Positions 34,568-43,583 of a stretch of 64,000 bases of DNA are shown piece by piece. The position numbers and the translations under genes were made by a program. The DNA is from DATKJY01 sp964540105. GTDB lineage: Bacteria > Zixibacteria > MSB-5A5 > GN15 > FEB-12. Position 1 is the first letter of the stretch. Each line of letters opens with the position of its first letter. A model generated the notes under the pieces. It worked only from the letters and a program-made list of their open reading frames with translations, did no database searches and had not been told where the DNA came from. The stretch is taken from contig CAZILL010000002.1 of the NCBI GenBank assembly GCA_964540105.1, forward strand, positions 124,001 through 188,000, in the 5' to 3' direction.

Positions 34568-36637
34568 TCATGGACACGCCGGCAATACCGCCACGCCGCT
34601 CAAGTAATCGATCACGGCGAAGAGATCGCCGATGTCAATCGTGCCGTCGATGTTCACATCGTTCTCGGCCGGACATCCCGATAGGGGCAGGCTCGTACCT
34701 AGATAATCGACCACCGCAAAAACATCTGATATGTCCACGATATCGCCGGTGTCACCGTCGGTGTTGCCGGTTGTGTTCAGGCAACAGCAGGCGTCGCCGA
34801 TGTTGTCACCATCCGTGTCTTTCTGGTCGGGATTCGCCTTCTGAGGACAATTGTCGCAGAGGTCGCCGACTCCGTCGGCATCGGTATCAAGCTGGCTGGG
34901 ATTCGCAACCTTCGGGCAGTTGTCGCACAGATCACCGAATCCATCGCCGTCAAAGTCACTCTGGGTCGGATTCGGAACAGTCGGGCAATTGTCGCAGACG
35001 TTACCGATCCCGTCAATATCGACGTCAGCCTGATCGTTGTTCCCGTTGAGCCGACAATTGTCGCAGGCGTCGCCAAGCGTGTCGGTATCGGAGTTCGTCT
35101 GGGACGGGTTCGCGGTGAGATCGCAGTTATCAATCGAGTCGATAACCAGATCTCGATCGCTGTCACGGGCGAGGATTTTCTCGAAGAACGCGTTTTGATC
35201 CGCGCCGGTGCGGCCGTCATTCCAAGTCGCCCCCCAACTCGCGGACAGGACAGGATGGTCCGATGACAGATAGGTGCCAAGATAGAGTCCAAGCGGAGTT
35301 GGAATAGAACTGACGGGTGGATATGGACCGCCACGCGTGAGCATGAAATCGGTCCAGGTGTTTCCACAGTCGAGGGAAACCGATGTCCAGACTTCAATGT
35401 TTACGTTGGCCGGATCGCGGCGACGGTCGTAGTACGTGACACGGACTTCACCGGTGCTGGGATCGACGGTAACCGATGGAGCCCACTGATCGGCGTTTGT
35501 CCCGGGAGCGTCCTGATTGACGCGAATGGGCGCCGACCAGGTTCCGGGCGTACCCCCGGCCGGGCTTGAGCTTAAGAAGATATCCATGTCGGCCCCGGCC
35601 CCTTTCGAGTCCCAAACGAGATAGATTCGTCCGGGACATGCCCCTGCGAACCCCTTGTCAATTGCCAGTGAGAGTGCGCCTGAAGCCATGACGCCCCCGT
35701 TCAGAATCGGATTGACTGGTGCAATACCTGCCAGTGCCGGTATTGGTGGCGACCAGGGAGACCCGCTGGCCGGAACCGGGCTGGTGGCGAACATGATGTT
35801 TCCAGCCAACATGTCACGCCACGCCACATATATGCCACCCGGAGGGACGAGGATGTTGCCAGCCGGACCGACATAGTCCAGGGCCGGTTTCGCGCCTCCG
35901 AGAACCTTCCAAACCGGCAATCCGGCCACGACTGCTACTGGCATCGTGAAGCCGGGGTAGAAGTTGGGGGGGGTAGCCGTGTTTGTTGATGATGTCCAGA
36001 TTCCATAGACGTCAGCGGCGTCGTTGAAGAAATTGCCGTCACCGTTTGGATCGCCATCATTGTCGGTGAATTCCACCCACGCGAAAGTAGCCGTGCCGGC
36101 CATCGGGAACGGGACCATCGGAAGGTCGACAGAGGTTACCGAGCAGTAGTCGTCCCACATGTTTGGTCCGGCCGCGGCCTTGAGGATGATCCCCTGGCCA
36201 AAGGGGGCGCCCCCTCCGGGTGTATTTGTCATGAAGACCGCGCTCGGGATTCCGGTGAACGGCATCAGCCCACCGTAGGCGGTGGCGCCGAGAATGAAGC
36301 CGCCAACCAATTGGGAGGCCATCGTTGGGTTCCACTGGTTAACGAACGGAATGGGGAGATTCGGCATAAACGGAAGCGGTATCCAGGAACCGATATTGCC
36401 GGCTGCAGGTGACCACGAATTCCCGATTCTCACGGGTGTAAACCCGGGACCGGCGTGGGCAGAGAACAGGGCGTATACTTCGCCCGGCGCCATCTCGCTC
36501 CACGAGACTGCCGTGTTATTCTGTTCCGCCGGTGGCATTGATCCCGGCGCAACTGGTGCATTAGCCCAAGCGGATACTGCGGTCAGAAGGCATAGCCATC
36601 CGATCAGTTGGATTCTGAAAAGAAACCTCGCTCTCAT
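34568..36637 (-). CDS. secreted protein with thrombospondin type 3 repeats and dockerin pair
   Basis: This 689-residue exported protein has a signal peptide (1-26, ending SAWANA). Residues 27-500 are a beta-rich region with sialidase/BNR-like features (STGEVRVTYYDRRRDP, SLDCGNTWTDF). Five thrombospondin type 3 repeats follow (about 500-625), each with D-x-D calcium ligands and a DNCP element such as DFDGDGFGDLCDNCP. The C-terminus is a dockerin-type pair (TGDIVDISDVFAVVDYL and NIDGTIDIGDLFAVIDYL). It lacks the FlgD-like tail. Calcium binding is expected; the ligand is unknown. The AGGAGG ribosome site is excellent. Confidence 0.85.
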   Translation of the reverse strand: MRARFLFRIQLIGWLCLLTAVSAWANAPVAPGSMPPAEQNNTAVSWSEMAPGEVYALFSAHAGPGFTPVRIGNSWSPAAGNIGSWIPLPFMPNLPIPFVNQWNPTMASQLVGGFILGATAYGGLMPFTGIPSAVFMTNTPGGGAPFGQGIILKAAAGPNMWDDYCSVTSVDLPMVPFPMAGTATFAWVEFTDNDGDPNGDGNFFNDAADVYGIWTSSTNTATPPNFYPGFTMPVAVVAGLPVWKVLGGAKPALDYVGPAGNILVPPGGIYVAWRDMLAGNIMFATSPVPASGSPWSPPIPALAGIAPVNPILNGGVMASGALSLAIDKGFAGACPGRIYLVWDSKGAGADMDIFLSSSPAGGTPGTWSAPIRVNQDAPGTNADQWAPSVTVDPSTGEVRVTYYDRRRDPANVNIEVWTSVSLDCGNTWTDFMLTRGGPYPPVSSIPTPLGLYLGTYLSSDHPVLSASWGATWNDGRTGADQNAFFEKILARDSDRDLVIDSIDNCDLTANPSQTNSDTDTLGDACDNCRLNGNNDQADVDIDGIGNVCDNCPTVPNPTQSDFDGDGFGDLCDNCPKVANPSQLDTDADGVGDLCDNCPQKANPDQKDTDGDNIGDACCCLNTTGNTDGDTGDIVDISDVFAVVDYLGTSLPLSGCPAENDVNIDGTIDIGDLFAVIDYLSGVAVLPACP

Positions 36638-37026
36638 GGTTCCTCCTGAGTGTAAGTTTTGATGTCGCGCTGCCCGGGAGTGAAACCGGCGCGCGAGTGT
36701 AGTCTGCTAAATCACGCCAAGCGCCGCGTTGAATGATCGCACGGAACCGGATGTACTCGGGGATGGTACCAAGTGAATCAGAATCAGGTTCAGACGATCC
36801 AGTAACGTGGGTCGTTTCGTCATTTTTAAGATAGCGGGCAGGGTGTCGGATGCAAGGCATTTCTGATGGTACAAGCGTAAAATGAGACATGACAATCCAC
36901 GTCAATTTCTACCTGATTTATCTTGTCGAGATAGAGTGAGATGAAGGCTTCTTCGGCCATCTCAGGTGGTAAAGCCACTCGTGAGGACTCTCAAGTTGGT
37001 GGAAACGAGCTGACGATCAAGAAAAA
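36638..37026. other. gene-free spacer between the TSP3 gene and tRNA-Lys
   Basis: This 389-base region holds no plausible gene. On the minus strand a TTGTCA with a TACCAT 18 bases on (around 36870-36900) could be the promoter of the secreted protein gene, but the match is modest. Directly after the tRNA-Lys(CTT) 3' end the minus strand reads TTTTTC, which may end the tRNA transcript. Confidence 0.4.
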
Positions 37027-37099
<73 letters not shown>

Positions 37100-37121
37100 A
37101 TTCTATAACAATATGCAATTC

Positions 37122-37193
37122 TGAGGGTGGAAGGGATCGAACCTTCGACTCCCTGCTTAAAAGGCAGGTGCTCTACCACTGAGCTACACCCCC
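37122..37193 (-). tRNA. tRNA-Lys (anticodon TTT)
   Basis: The 72-base cloverleaf has acceptor GGGGGTG paired with CACCCTC (one G-T pair), anticodon stem CCTGC/GCAGG with loop CTTTTAA (anticodon TTT), T-arm GAAGG/CCTTC and discriminator A. CCA is not encoded. With the CTT tRNA downstream it forms a two-gene lysine tRNA unit. Confidence 0.97.
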
Positions 37194-37235
37194 GGACCTT
37201 GTGTTGTCGGTCCCGAGCTCTTTTGCCAGACCGAC

Positions 37236-37263
37236 AAAATATCGCTTCCCCCCGTAAAGTCAA
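37236..37263 (-). promoter_or_regulatory. promoter of the tRNA-Lys pair
   Basis: On the minus strand TTGACT (37263-37258), a 16-base spacer and TATTTT (37241-37236) lie about 40 bases before the first tRNA. The right arm of a nine-base inverted repeat touches the -10. Confidence 0.5.
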
Positions 37264-37450
37264 CCGGATTTTCGGTTTAGGTACATTCTCTGCCCCGCTC
37301 AATGAGGACTCGGCAAACACACTGAGAGCTTGCGGGAAAACCTGAAAAAGTCGCAGAATTTCTTTCACCCATGACACTCTCATGACATAGCGCCGGCCGC
37401 AGAATGTAAGTTACCCTTAGCTTTTTCATACCTCCCATAGAAGATTATAG

Positions 37451-37470
37451 AGGCGCCTCCACAGGCGCCT
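37451..37470 (-). terminator. hairpin terminator after the lon-engB-purA-FKBP operon
   Basis: A perfect seven-base stem (AGGCGCC at 37451-37457 with GGCGCCT at 37464-37470) has a six-base loop and lies 80 bases after the FKBP stop. The T-run is better on the plus strand (TTTGTATT), so it may work both ways. Confidence 0.5.
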
Positions 37471-37550
37471 TTGTATTAAGGGTTTGTCAGCAATCAAAAA
37501 AGCACCTCAGCTACGGGGGCGTTTTGAAATGACTGATGCAGGCGTGAGAG

Positions 37551-38078
37551 CTACTTGGACTTCGTCACCTTCAGAAGCTCAACTTCGAAAATGAGTGTCG
37601 CGTTCGGCGGGATCAACCCTCGCCCTACCCCACCGGCTCCGTACGCCAGCGATGCAGGAATAACCAGTTCGCGCTTGCCGCCGACTACCATACCGGCAAC
37701 CCCTTCATCCCAGCCCTTGATGACCTGACCAGCGCCGAGGCTGAACGTGAACGGTTCCTTCCGATCCAACGAACTGTCGAACTTCTTCCCCTTCTTGCCG
37801 CCCCCCTCGTCAAGCCAGCCGGTATAGTGAACGTCAACTGATGCCCCGGCAACCGCTTCGTCCCCCTTTCCAACAACTTCGTCCATCCACATCAAACCGC
37901 TCTTGCTGGTATTCCACATTGTTTCCACTTTCTTCTCCGTCTTCGAGGTGACTGCCTCTGATGCCTTGGCTTTCAGTTCGTATGCATCGCCGTTCGTCCA
38001 GATTGATTTCGCATAATATGCTGAGAACTTCTTCGATTCCGAATCGCGGTCATACAATTCCGCATCGGACGGTTCCAT
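37551..38078 (-). CDS. FKBP-type peptidyl-prolyl cis-trans isomerase
   Basis: This 175-residue protein has a C-terminal FKBP domain (about 78-173) with the usual VHYTGWL, FDSSLDRKEPFTFSLGAGQV, KGWDEGVAGM and LAYGAGG elements. The first 70 residues are charged, with no signal peptide, so it is probably cytosolic. Its ATG overlaps the purA stop by one base (TAATG), implying translational coupling to purA. FKBP proteins speed proline isomerisation or act as chaperones. A later in-frame Met before the FKBP domain is possible, but the coupling supports the first ATG. Confidence 0.9.
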   Translation of the reverse strand: MEPSDAELYDRDSESKKFSAYYAKSIWTNGDAYELKAKASEAVTSKTEKKVETMWNTSKSGLMWMDEVVGKGDEAVAGASVDVHYTGWLDEGGGKKGKKFDSSLDRKEPFTFSLGAGQVIKGWDEGVAGMVVGGKRELVIPASLAYGAGGVGRGLIPPNATLIFEVELLKVTKSK

Positions 38079-39352
38079 TACACCATGATGGTCTCTTCGC
38101 GCTTGGCGCCAGTTGACACGAGGCAGATTGTCACCCCCAGATCCTTCGCGATATTCTGAAGGTAGGTTCGAGCCCGCTCGGGGAGCGCCTTGAACGACGT
38201 TGTGCCGGTAGTGTCAGCCTGCCAGCCGGAAACGGTCTCGTAGACGGGCTTGACGTTAGCGAGTTCGGCCAGATCGAGCGGTACCTCGTGGCTTCGCTTC
38301 CCTTGATGCTCGTAGGCCGTGCAGATCTTGATCTCCGCGAATTCATCGAGTACGTCGAGCTTGGTGATTGCAATCGAATCGACACCATTGATGCGTACTG
38401 CATGGCGAAGTGCCACCAAATCAAGCCAGCCGGTGCGACGCGGCCGTCCGGTTGTTGCGCCGTATTCGTCCCCTTTGGCTCGAATCTGTTCACCGATGCT
38501 ATCGACCAGCTCGGTTGGAAACGGTCCGGCTCCAACGCGGGTCGAGTAAGCTTTCACCACGCCAACAACCTCGTCGATCATTTTCGGGCCGATCCCAAGG
38601 CCGGTCAGCGCCCCGCCCGTGGTTGTGTTGGATGACGTGGCAAATGGATACGTGCCCAAGTCGACATCGAGCATGCTTCCCTGCGCACCCTCGTAGAGAA
38701 TGCTCTTGCCAGCCTTGTATGCCTGATGCAGCGCCAGGGAAACATCGACGACCATCGGTGCAATCATGACCGCCAGCTCCAGCAAATCGCGATAGGTCTG
38801 TTCGAGATCGGCGCGCGAGTCGGTCGAACCCTCGAGATAGCGCGACTTGATCGTGCGCTGGAACTCGAGCCGTTTTTTCAGTCGCTCGGGGTTGAACAGA
38901 TCGGCGATCCGAATCCCATGACGCGCCACCTTGTCGACATAGGCGGGCCCGATCCCGCGCATGGTGGTGCCCAGTGATCCGGTCCCGCGATTCTCCTCTT
39001 CGACCGCGTCGATCAGTTTGTGATACGGCAAGACCAGATTCGTAGCGGGGGAGAGGAAGAGCCGCCCGCGCCATTCGATCTTCTGTGAACTCAGGAAGGT
39101 CAGTTCTTCCTTGAAACCAAACGGGTCGAGGACAACGCCATTGCCGACATAGCAGGTTTTCCCCGGTTGAATTATCCCCGCGGGAATCAGGTGGAGAATA
39201 TACTTGTCCTTCCCCACGACAATAGTGTGACCGGCGTTTGCGCCCCCCTGAAAACGGGCGATGACATCGGCGTCTGCCGCAAGCAGATCGACGATCTTCC
39301 CTTTACCTTCATCCCCCCACTGACATCCGATGACAACTCTATTTTTCTTCAT
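38078..39352 (-). CDS. purA: adenylosuccinate synthetase
   Basis: PurA joins IMP and aspartate with GTP to make adenylosuccinate, the first committed step to AMP. The 424-residue protein begins NRVVIGCQWGDEGKGKIVDLL, with the catalytic Asp14 and P-loop, followed by FQGGANAGHTI with the catalytic His. Later blocks include GTTMRGIGPAYVDK, LFEGAQG-like LYEGAQGSMLD and TTGRPRRTGWLD. I chose the ATG at 39352, with a GAAAGG ribosome site, because the 12-codon extension overlaps the end of engB. It is the third gene of the lon-engB-purA-FKBP operon. Confidence 0.97.
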   Translation of the reverse strand: MKKNRVVIGCQWGDEGKGKIVDLLAADADVIARFQGGANAGHTIVVGKDKYILHLIPAGIIQPGKTCYVGNGVVLDPFGFKEELTFLSSQKIEWRGRLFLSPATNLVLPYHKLIDAVEEENRGTGSLGTTMRGIGPAYVDKVARHGIRIADLFNPERLKKRLEFQRTIKSRYLEGSTDSRADLEQTYRDLLELAVMIAPMVVDVSLALHQAYKAGKSILYEGAQGSMLDVDLGTYPFATSSNTTTGGALTGLGIGPKMIDEVVGVVKAYSTRVGAGPFPTELVDSIGEQIRAKGDEYGATTGRPRRTGWLDLVALRHAVRINGVDSIAITKLDVLDEFAEIKICTAYEHQGKRSHEVPLDLAELANVKPVYETVSGWQADTTGTTSFKALPERARTYLQNIAKDLGVTICLVSTGAKREETIMV

Positions 39353-39365
39353 ACTAACACGCCTT

Positions 39366-40019
39366 TCAGCGTTCTTTATGTGTCTCAATTACGTCGCGGA
39401 TGGCTGCCATGAGCTCCAGCCTTCCTTCGCCGGTCTTGATCGAGAAAGCGAGCGTTGGCGCTCCAAGTTCGGTTTCAGTTTGCCGGACTTTGCGCAGCAC
39501 CTGATCGCGATTCACCTTGTCAGCCTTGGTGACGACCACCAAGGCCGGAATCTCACGCTCGGCCAACCACCCAAGCAAGGTCAGGTCATCTTCCGTTGGG
39601 TCGCGACGGCAGTCGATCAAGAGGACCAACCCGGCGAGATGCGGCCCTTTGACCAAGTAGTTTTCAATAAGTTTGCCCCATCCGGCCTTGATCGTCTTGG
39701 CTACCTTTGCATAGCCGTATCCGGGCAGGTCCACAAGATAGAATCGATCGTTGACTGTGAAGAAATTGAGGGCGCGCGTCTTCCCGGGTGTCGATGACAC
39801 TTTGGCAATGTTCTTCTGCCCGACGAGTCGGTTGAGCAGTGAAGATTTCCCGACGTTCGACCGTCCCGCCAGCGCGACCTGGGGGCGCCGATCCCTGGGA
39901 AGTTGAGCCAGCTCGTAAAACGACCCGACAAATTCAGCTGCAAAAGATTTGGCGCCGATAGTTCGCCTTCCTTGATTTCGATACGTCGTGCGTTCAGGTA
40001 ACTGCGGCTGCACGAACAT
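39366..40019 (-). CDS. engB: ribosome-biogenesis GTPase EngB/YsxC
   Basis: The 217-residue GTPase aids large-subunit assembly. All G motifs are present: G1 GRSNVGKSSL, G2 STPGKTRALNFF, G3 VDLPGYGYAKV, G4 TKADK and G5 SIKTGEG. It starts two bases after the lon stop and ends 13 bases before purA. Pairing of lon with engB is common in bacteria. The N-terminus is somewhat longer than in B. subtilis YsxC. Confidence 0.95.
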   Translation of the reverse strand: MFVQPQLPERTTYRNQGRRTIGAKSFAAEFVGSFYELAQLPRDRRPQVALAGRSNVGKSSLLNRLVGQKNIAKVSSTPGKTRALNFFTVNDRFYLVDLPGYGYAKVAKTIKAGWGKLIENYLVKGPHLAGLVLLIDCRRDPTEDDLTLLGWLAEREIPALVVVTKADKVNRDQVLRKVRQTETELGAPTLAFSIKTGEGRLELMAAIRDVIETHKER

Positions 40020-40021
40020 GG

Positions 40022-42418
40022 TTACAACCGTGCGCCCGGACGATGCCCTTGTTTGGTTTTCACGTGGTTAAACGGGGAACGGGTCATGGCCAATTTCAGC
40101 ACTTCTGTGATTGTGCGCACGAAGTGCAACTGGAGACCTTCCAGCAGTTCGCGTGGAAACTCGCCGACATCTTTGCGATTCTTCTCCGGCAAGATGATGC
40201 TCGCGATCCCGAGCCGCTTGGCGGCCAGCAGCTTTTCGTTGAGTCCGCCCACCGGCAGTACATCGCCCGTCAGGGTGATTTCGCCGGTCATGGCCAGATC
40301 GGTACGAACTTCGATTCTGGTGAGCGATGACAGGATTGCGGTCAGCAAGGTCACGCCGGCCGACGGTCCGTCTTTGGGGACGGCTCCTTCGGGAATATGC
40401 ACGTGCAGATCCAGATGTTCGAAGAAGTTCTCGTCGAGATTGTAGCGAGCAGCGTTGTTACGAATATGCGCCAGCGATGCCGTCGCTGATTCACGCATCA
40501 CTTCCCCCAGCGATCCGGTCAGAGTCAGCTTCGCGCTTCCCTTCATCGGCAGCACTTCAACCGGCAGGACTTCTCCACCCAACTCCGTCCACGCCAGCCC
40601 GACGGCATATCCAATCGTCGGTTCCGACTTGATGTTCGTGTGAATGTACTTCCGCGGTCCCAGATGGGTCCCCACGCGCGGTGATGTAACGTCAAGCTTT
40701 CTGATCTTCCGCCCCTCGGCCAGCTCGACCGCGGTCTTGCGGAGGATGCTGCCGATCTGTCGTTCAAGCTCGCGCACACCGGATTCGCGAGTGTAGTAGC
40801 GAATGATCTCAAAGATGGCTTCGTCGCGGAACTTTGTCGGCAACTTCTTCAGGCCGGCCTCAGCAACCTGCTTTGGGATCAGATATTCGCGGGCGATGGC
40901 CGCTTTCTCAAAATCGAGATACCCGGGCAGGCGAATGATCTCCATGCGATCGCGCAGCGCTGGAACAATCGAGCTCGTGTCGTTGGCGGTCGTGATAAAC
41001 AGGATGTTCGAAAGATCGAACTCCACTTCGAGATAGTTGTCGTAGAAGCTGTTGTTTTGCTCCGGGTCGAGAACTTCCAGGAGCGCCGAGGCCGGGTCAC
41101 CGCGAAAATCCTTGCCGATCTTGTCGATTTCGTCTAAGAGAAACACCGGATTGTTCGCCTCGGCTTTCTTGAGCGACTGAACGATTCTCCCCGGAAGCGC
41201 GCCAATGTAGGTTCGACGATGCCCGCGGACTTCGGCCTCGTCGTGAATCCCACCGAGTGACATCCGCACAAACTTGCGCCCGAGCGCTCGTGCTATCGAA
41301 CGTCCCAGCGATGTTTTCCCTACGCCGGGAGGGCCGACGAGGCAGAGGATCGGTCCTTTCACTTTCCCCGCGAGGCGAATCACGGCCAGATGTTCGAGGA
41401 TTCGCTTCTTTGGTTTTTCGAGCCCGTAATGGTCGCCGTCAAGGATCGCTCGCACTTCGGGAAAATTGTCGCGGTCATTCGTCGCTGTCGACCAGGGGAG
41501 AGCGAGGAGCCATTCAAGATAGGATCGCACGACGCCTGCTTCGGCTGAGAACGGATGCATCTTGGCGAGCTTCTTGATCTCTTCTTCGGCCTTGGCTTTT
41601 ACCTTGTCGGGGAAATTCCCATCATCCAGCTTCGCGTAGAGATCATCGACTTCCGCCGAAGGCTCGTCGAGCTGTCCCAGTTCATCGCGTATTGCCCGCA
41701 ATTGGTGCTGCAAATACGCTTCACGGTGACTTTTCGACATCGATTCGCGCACGGTGCCGTCGATCTTCTGTTCGATCTTCAGAATCTCGATCTCTTCCTT
41801 GAGGACGTCGGCAAGGATGACCAGCTGCTCATTTACCGTGAAGGCTTCCAACAGCTTTTGCTTGGTCTCGACTTTATGAAGAATCTGCGCTGCGATAGTG
41901 TCTGACAATTGGTGGTACTTGGCGATCGATGCCACCGAGACCAGCACTTCATCGGGAATTCGGCGATTCAAACGGACATATTCGGTGAACTGCTCGGACA
42001 CAGTTCTCGAGAGGGCTTCGGTCTCTCGGTCCTTGTTATTCTGATCGGGGGCGACGACGCTCACTTTGGCGGCGAGATAGCTGTTGGTGCGCGCCATGCT
42101 TATCACTTCTGCGCGCGCCAACCCTTCCACCAGAACCTTCAGCGTGCCGTTGGGCATCTTCATTACCTGCAATACTCTCGCGACCACGCCGACGGCAAAC
42201 AGATCCGACGGCTTTGGATTGTCGGTCGATGACGAACGCTGAGCTACGAGGAACATCTGTTTGTCCTGCACCATCGCTTCCTGCAGGGCATTGACCGTGA
42301 ACTTCCTGCCGACCAGGAGAGGGTAGATCATATGCGGGAAAACAACGACGTCCCGCAGGGGGATCACCGGTAGTTGCGAGTGCAGTTCAATGTCTTCAGT
42401 ATTGTGACGAATCTTCAT
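40022..42418 (-). CDS. lon: ATP-dependent protease Lon
   Basis: This 798-residue AAA+ protease degrades misfolded and regulatory proteins. It has the N-terminal substrate domain (about 10-210, LPVIPLRDVVVFPHM), a coiled-coil helical region, and an AAA+ module with Walker A GPPGVGKTSLG (about 360-370) and Walker B VFLLDEIDKI. The C-terminal protease domain has its nucleophile in PKDGPSAGVTLLTAI (Ser near 685) and the lysine in GGLNEKLLAAKR. The length is typical. A TAGGAC ribosome site precedes the ATG. No CIRCE or clear sigma32 promoter was seen upstream. Confidence 0.98.
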   Translation of the reverse strand: MKIRHNTEDIELHSQLPVIPLRDVVVFPHMIYPLLVGRKFTVNALQEAMVQDKQMFLVAQRSSSTDNPKPSDLFAVGVVARVLQVMKMPNGTLKVLVEGLARAEVISMARTNSYLAAKVSVVAPDQNNKDRETEALSRTVSEQFTEYVRLNRRIPDEVLVSVASIAKYHQLSDTIAAQILHKVETKQKLLEAFTVNEQLVILADVLKEEIEILKIEQKIDGTVRESMSKSHREAYLQHQLRAIRDELGQLDEPSAEVDDLYAKLDDGNFPDKVKAKAEEEIKKLAKMHPFSAEAGVVRSYLEWLLALPWSTATNDRDNFPEVRAILDGDHYGLEKPKKRILEHLAVIRLAGKVKGPILCLVGPPGVGKTSLGRSIARALGRKFVRMSLGGIHDEAEVRGHRRTYIGALPGRIVQSLKKAEANNPVFLLDEIDKIGKDFRGDPASALLEVLDPEQNNSFYDNYLEVEFDLSNILFITTANDTSSIVPALRDRMEIIRLPGYLDFEKAAIAREYLIPKQVAEAGLKKLPTKFRDEAIFEIIRYYTRESGVRELERQIGSILRKTAVELAEGRKIRKLDVTSPRVGTHLGPRKYIHTNIKSEPTIGYAVGLAWTELGGEVLPVEVLPMKGSAKLTLTGSLGEVMRESATASLAHIRNNAARYNLDENFFEHLDLHVHIPEGAVPKDGPSAGVTLLTAILSSLTRIEVRTDLAMTGEITLTGDVLPVGGLNEKLLAAKRLGIASIILPEKNRKDVGEFPRELLEGLQLHFVRTITEVLKLAMTRSPFNHVKTKQGHRPGARL

Positions 42419-42585
42419 AGTCAGTCCTAATGCTCGTTTTGCAGGCGGTTGGCCATCTTTTCACCCACAGTCAATAAAGATAACGAACTCCCCCCACATC
42501 GCAAACAGGATTCTGTCGTCATCGCTAATCCTGTACGTGCGTTGCGGTTAAGGCACTTATTCGACCGAGGCTGTTCGGTTCGACA

Positions 42586-43491
42586 TTACTTCATGAGATT
42601 GTAGGCCAGAATCCAGATCAAGATCAGGACAAGCACAACAAACGCGACGACCATGAACTTTTGCGGCGACTCCCGGTTTTCATTGGGTCGCTCGGCGCGC
42701 CGTTCACGCTGGTGGAACTCTCGCATTTCGTCGATCGTAACCAGGAGCTCCTGGCAGTTCTGGAATCGCTCGCGCGGGTCGTAGCGCAGGAGATTATCGA
42801 TCATCAGGCGAATGTCAGGCGGGACATCGCGGTTCGCCGAGGGAGAATAGGCGGGCTTTTCGGTGGCGATCGCTTTCTGAACCTGAGCGGGAAGATCACC
42901 TCGAAATGGAAACTCTCCCGTGAGCGCTCGATAGAAAATCACGCCAAGCGCAAACAGGTCGCTCTGTTCTGTCGGTGGATTTCCTGCCAACTGCTCCGGT
43001 GAGCGATAGGGAAGATCACCTCCCGCAAGGGCGGGCGAGGGCAAACCGAATCCGGTGATACGCGCCTGACCCTGCTTGTCTACCCAGATCTCCGTGCTCG
43101 CGAGATGGCCGTGAATAACCCCGCAATCGTGAGCCGCCTTCAGGCAGCGCACGGCTCGTGAGGCAATGTCAAGTATGGTAACGGAATCGTGCTTTCCCAG
43201 ACGCCATTGCTCGATTGACTCGCCATCGATGAACTCACGAACCAGGACTTGCCCGCCGTCAACGTCCTCAAGGGCGTAGAATCTGACCAGATATTGGATG
43301 TCAACCGACGCCAACCTGTGCATGACCTCAAGAAACCGCGCTCGCGTTTCTTGGTCGCTCAGTAGCGGACGGGGGAAGACTTCCAGAAGCACTTCAACTT
43401 GCTCGATACTGTCGACTGCGCGGTACATGTGCCCGTAGCGACCTTCACCAAGGTCGCCGGCAATCTGGTAATGGAGGATTCGGTCAGGCAT
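42586..43491 (-). CDS. tail-anchored Hanks-type pseudokinase
   Basis: The 301-residue protein keeps the kinase fold but not the chemistry. It has a glycine loop (GEGRYGHMY, 15-23), the YRSPEQLAG segment, SDLFALGVIFYRALTGEFPF and the RYDPRERFQN helix of subdomain XI. The catalytic positions are changed: the VAIK lysine falls at L35, HRD is HGH (127-129), the Asn after it is Glu134, and DFG is GFG (147-149). One C-terminal membrane span (about 277-297, VVAFVVLVLILIWILAY) anchors it with the kinase-like part in the cytosol. It likely acts as a scaffold or binding protein. It lies alone between lon and pcrA. Confidence 0.88.
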   Translation of the reverse strand: MPDRILHYQIAGDLGEGRYGHMYRAVDSIEQVEVLLEVFPRPLLSDQETRARFLEVMHRLASVDIQYLVRFYALEDVDGGQVLVREFIDGESIEQWRLGKHDSVTILDIASRAVRCLKAAHDCGVIHGHLASTEIWVDKQGQARITGFGLPSPALAGGDLPYRSPEQLAGNPPTEQSDLFALGVIFYRALTGEFPFRGDLPAQVQKAIATEKPAYSPSANRDVPPDIRLMIDNLLRYDPRERFQNCQELLVTIDEMREFHQRERRAERPNENRESPQKFMVVAFVVLVLILIWILAYNLMK

Positions 43492-43583
43492 AACTACGTC
43501 AGTGCGAAAGCAACGAAGCGGGATCGATGAAGGCAGAGCAACATAAAACGCATTGATCGCGGTTTCGGGAAAAACGAGTGACT

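Larger units (their letters stand above)
37194..37550. other. intergenic region with tRNA promoter and operon terminator
   Basis: This 357-base stretch holds the tRNA-Lys promoter (37236-37263), a nine-base inverted repeat (TTGTCGGTC at 37204-37212 with its complement at 37229-37237) and the terminator hairpin at 37451-37470. I see no gene. Confidence 0.6.

Noticed and set aside
34800..35160. Tandem repeats at DNA level, possible CRISPR-like array
   Set aside because: The repeats are in frame within the secreted protein and encode thrombospondin type 3 calcium repeats; spacing and variation fit protein repeats.
42419..42585. Heat-shock element (CIRCE or sigma32 promoter) before lon
   Set aside because: No inverted repeat of the CIRCE type and no CTTGAA/CCCCAT pair with proper spacing was found.
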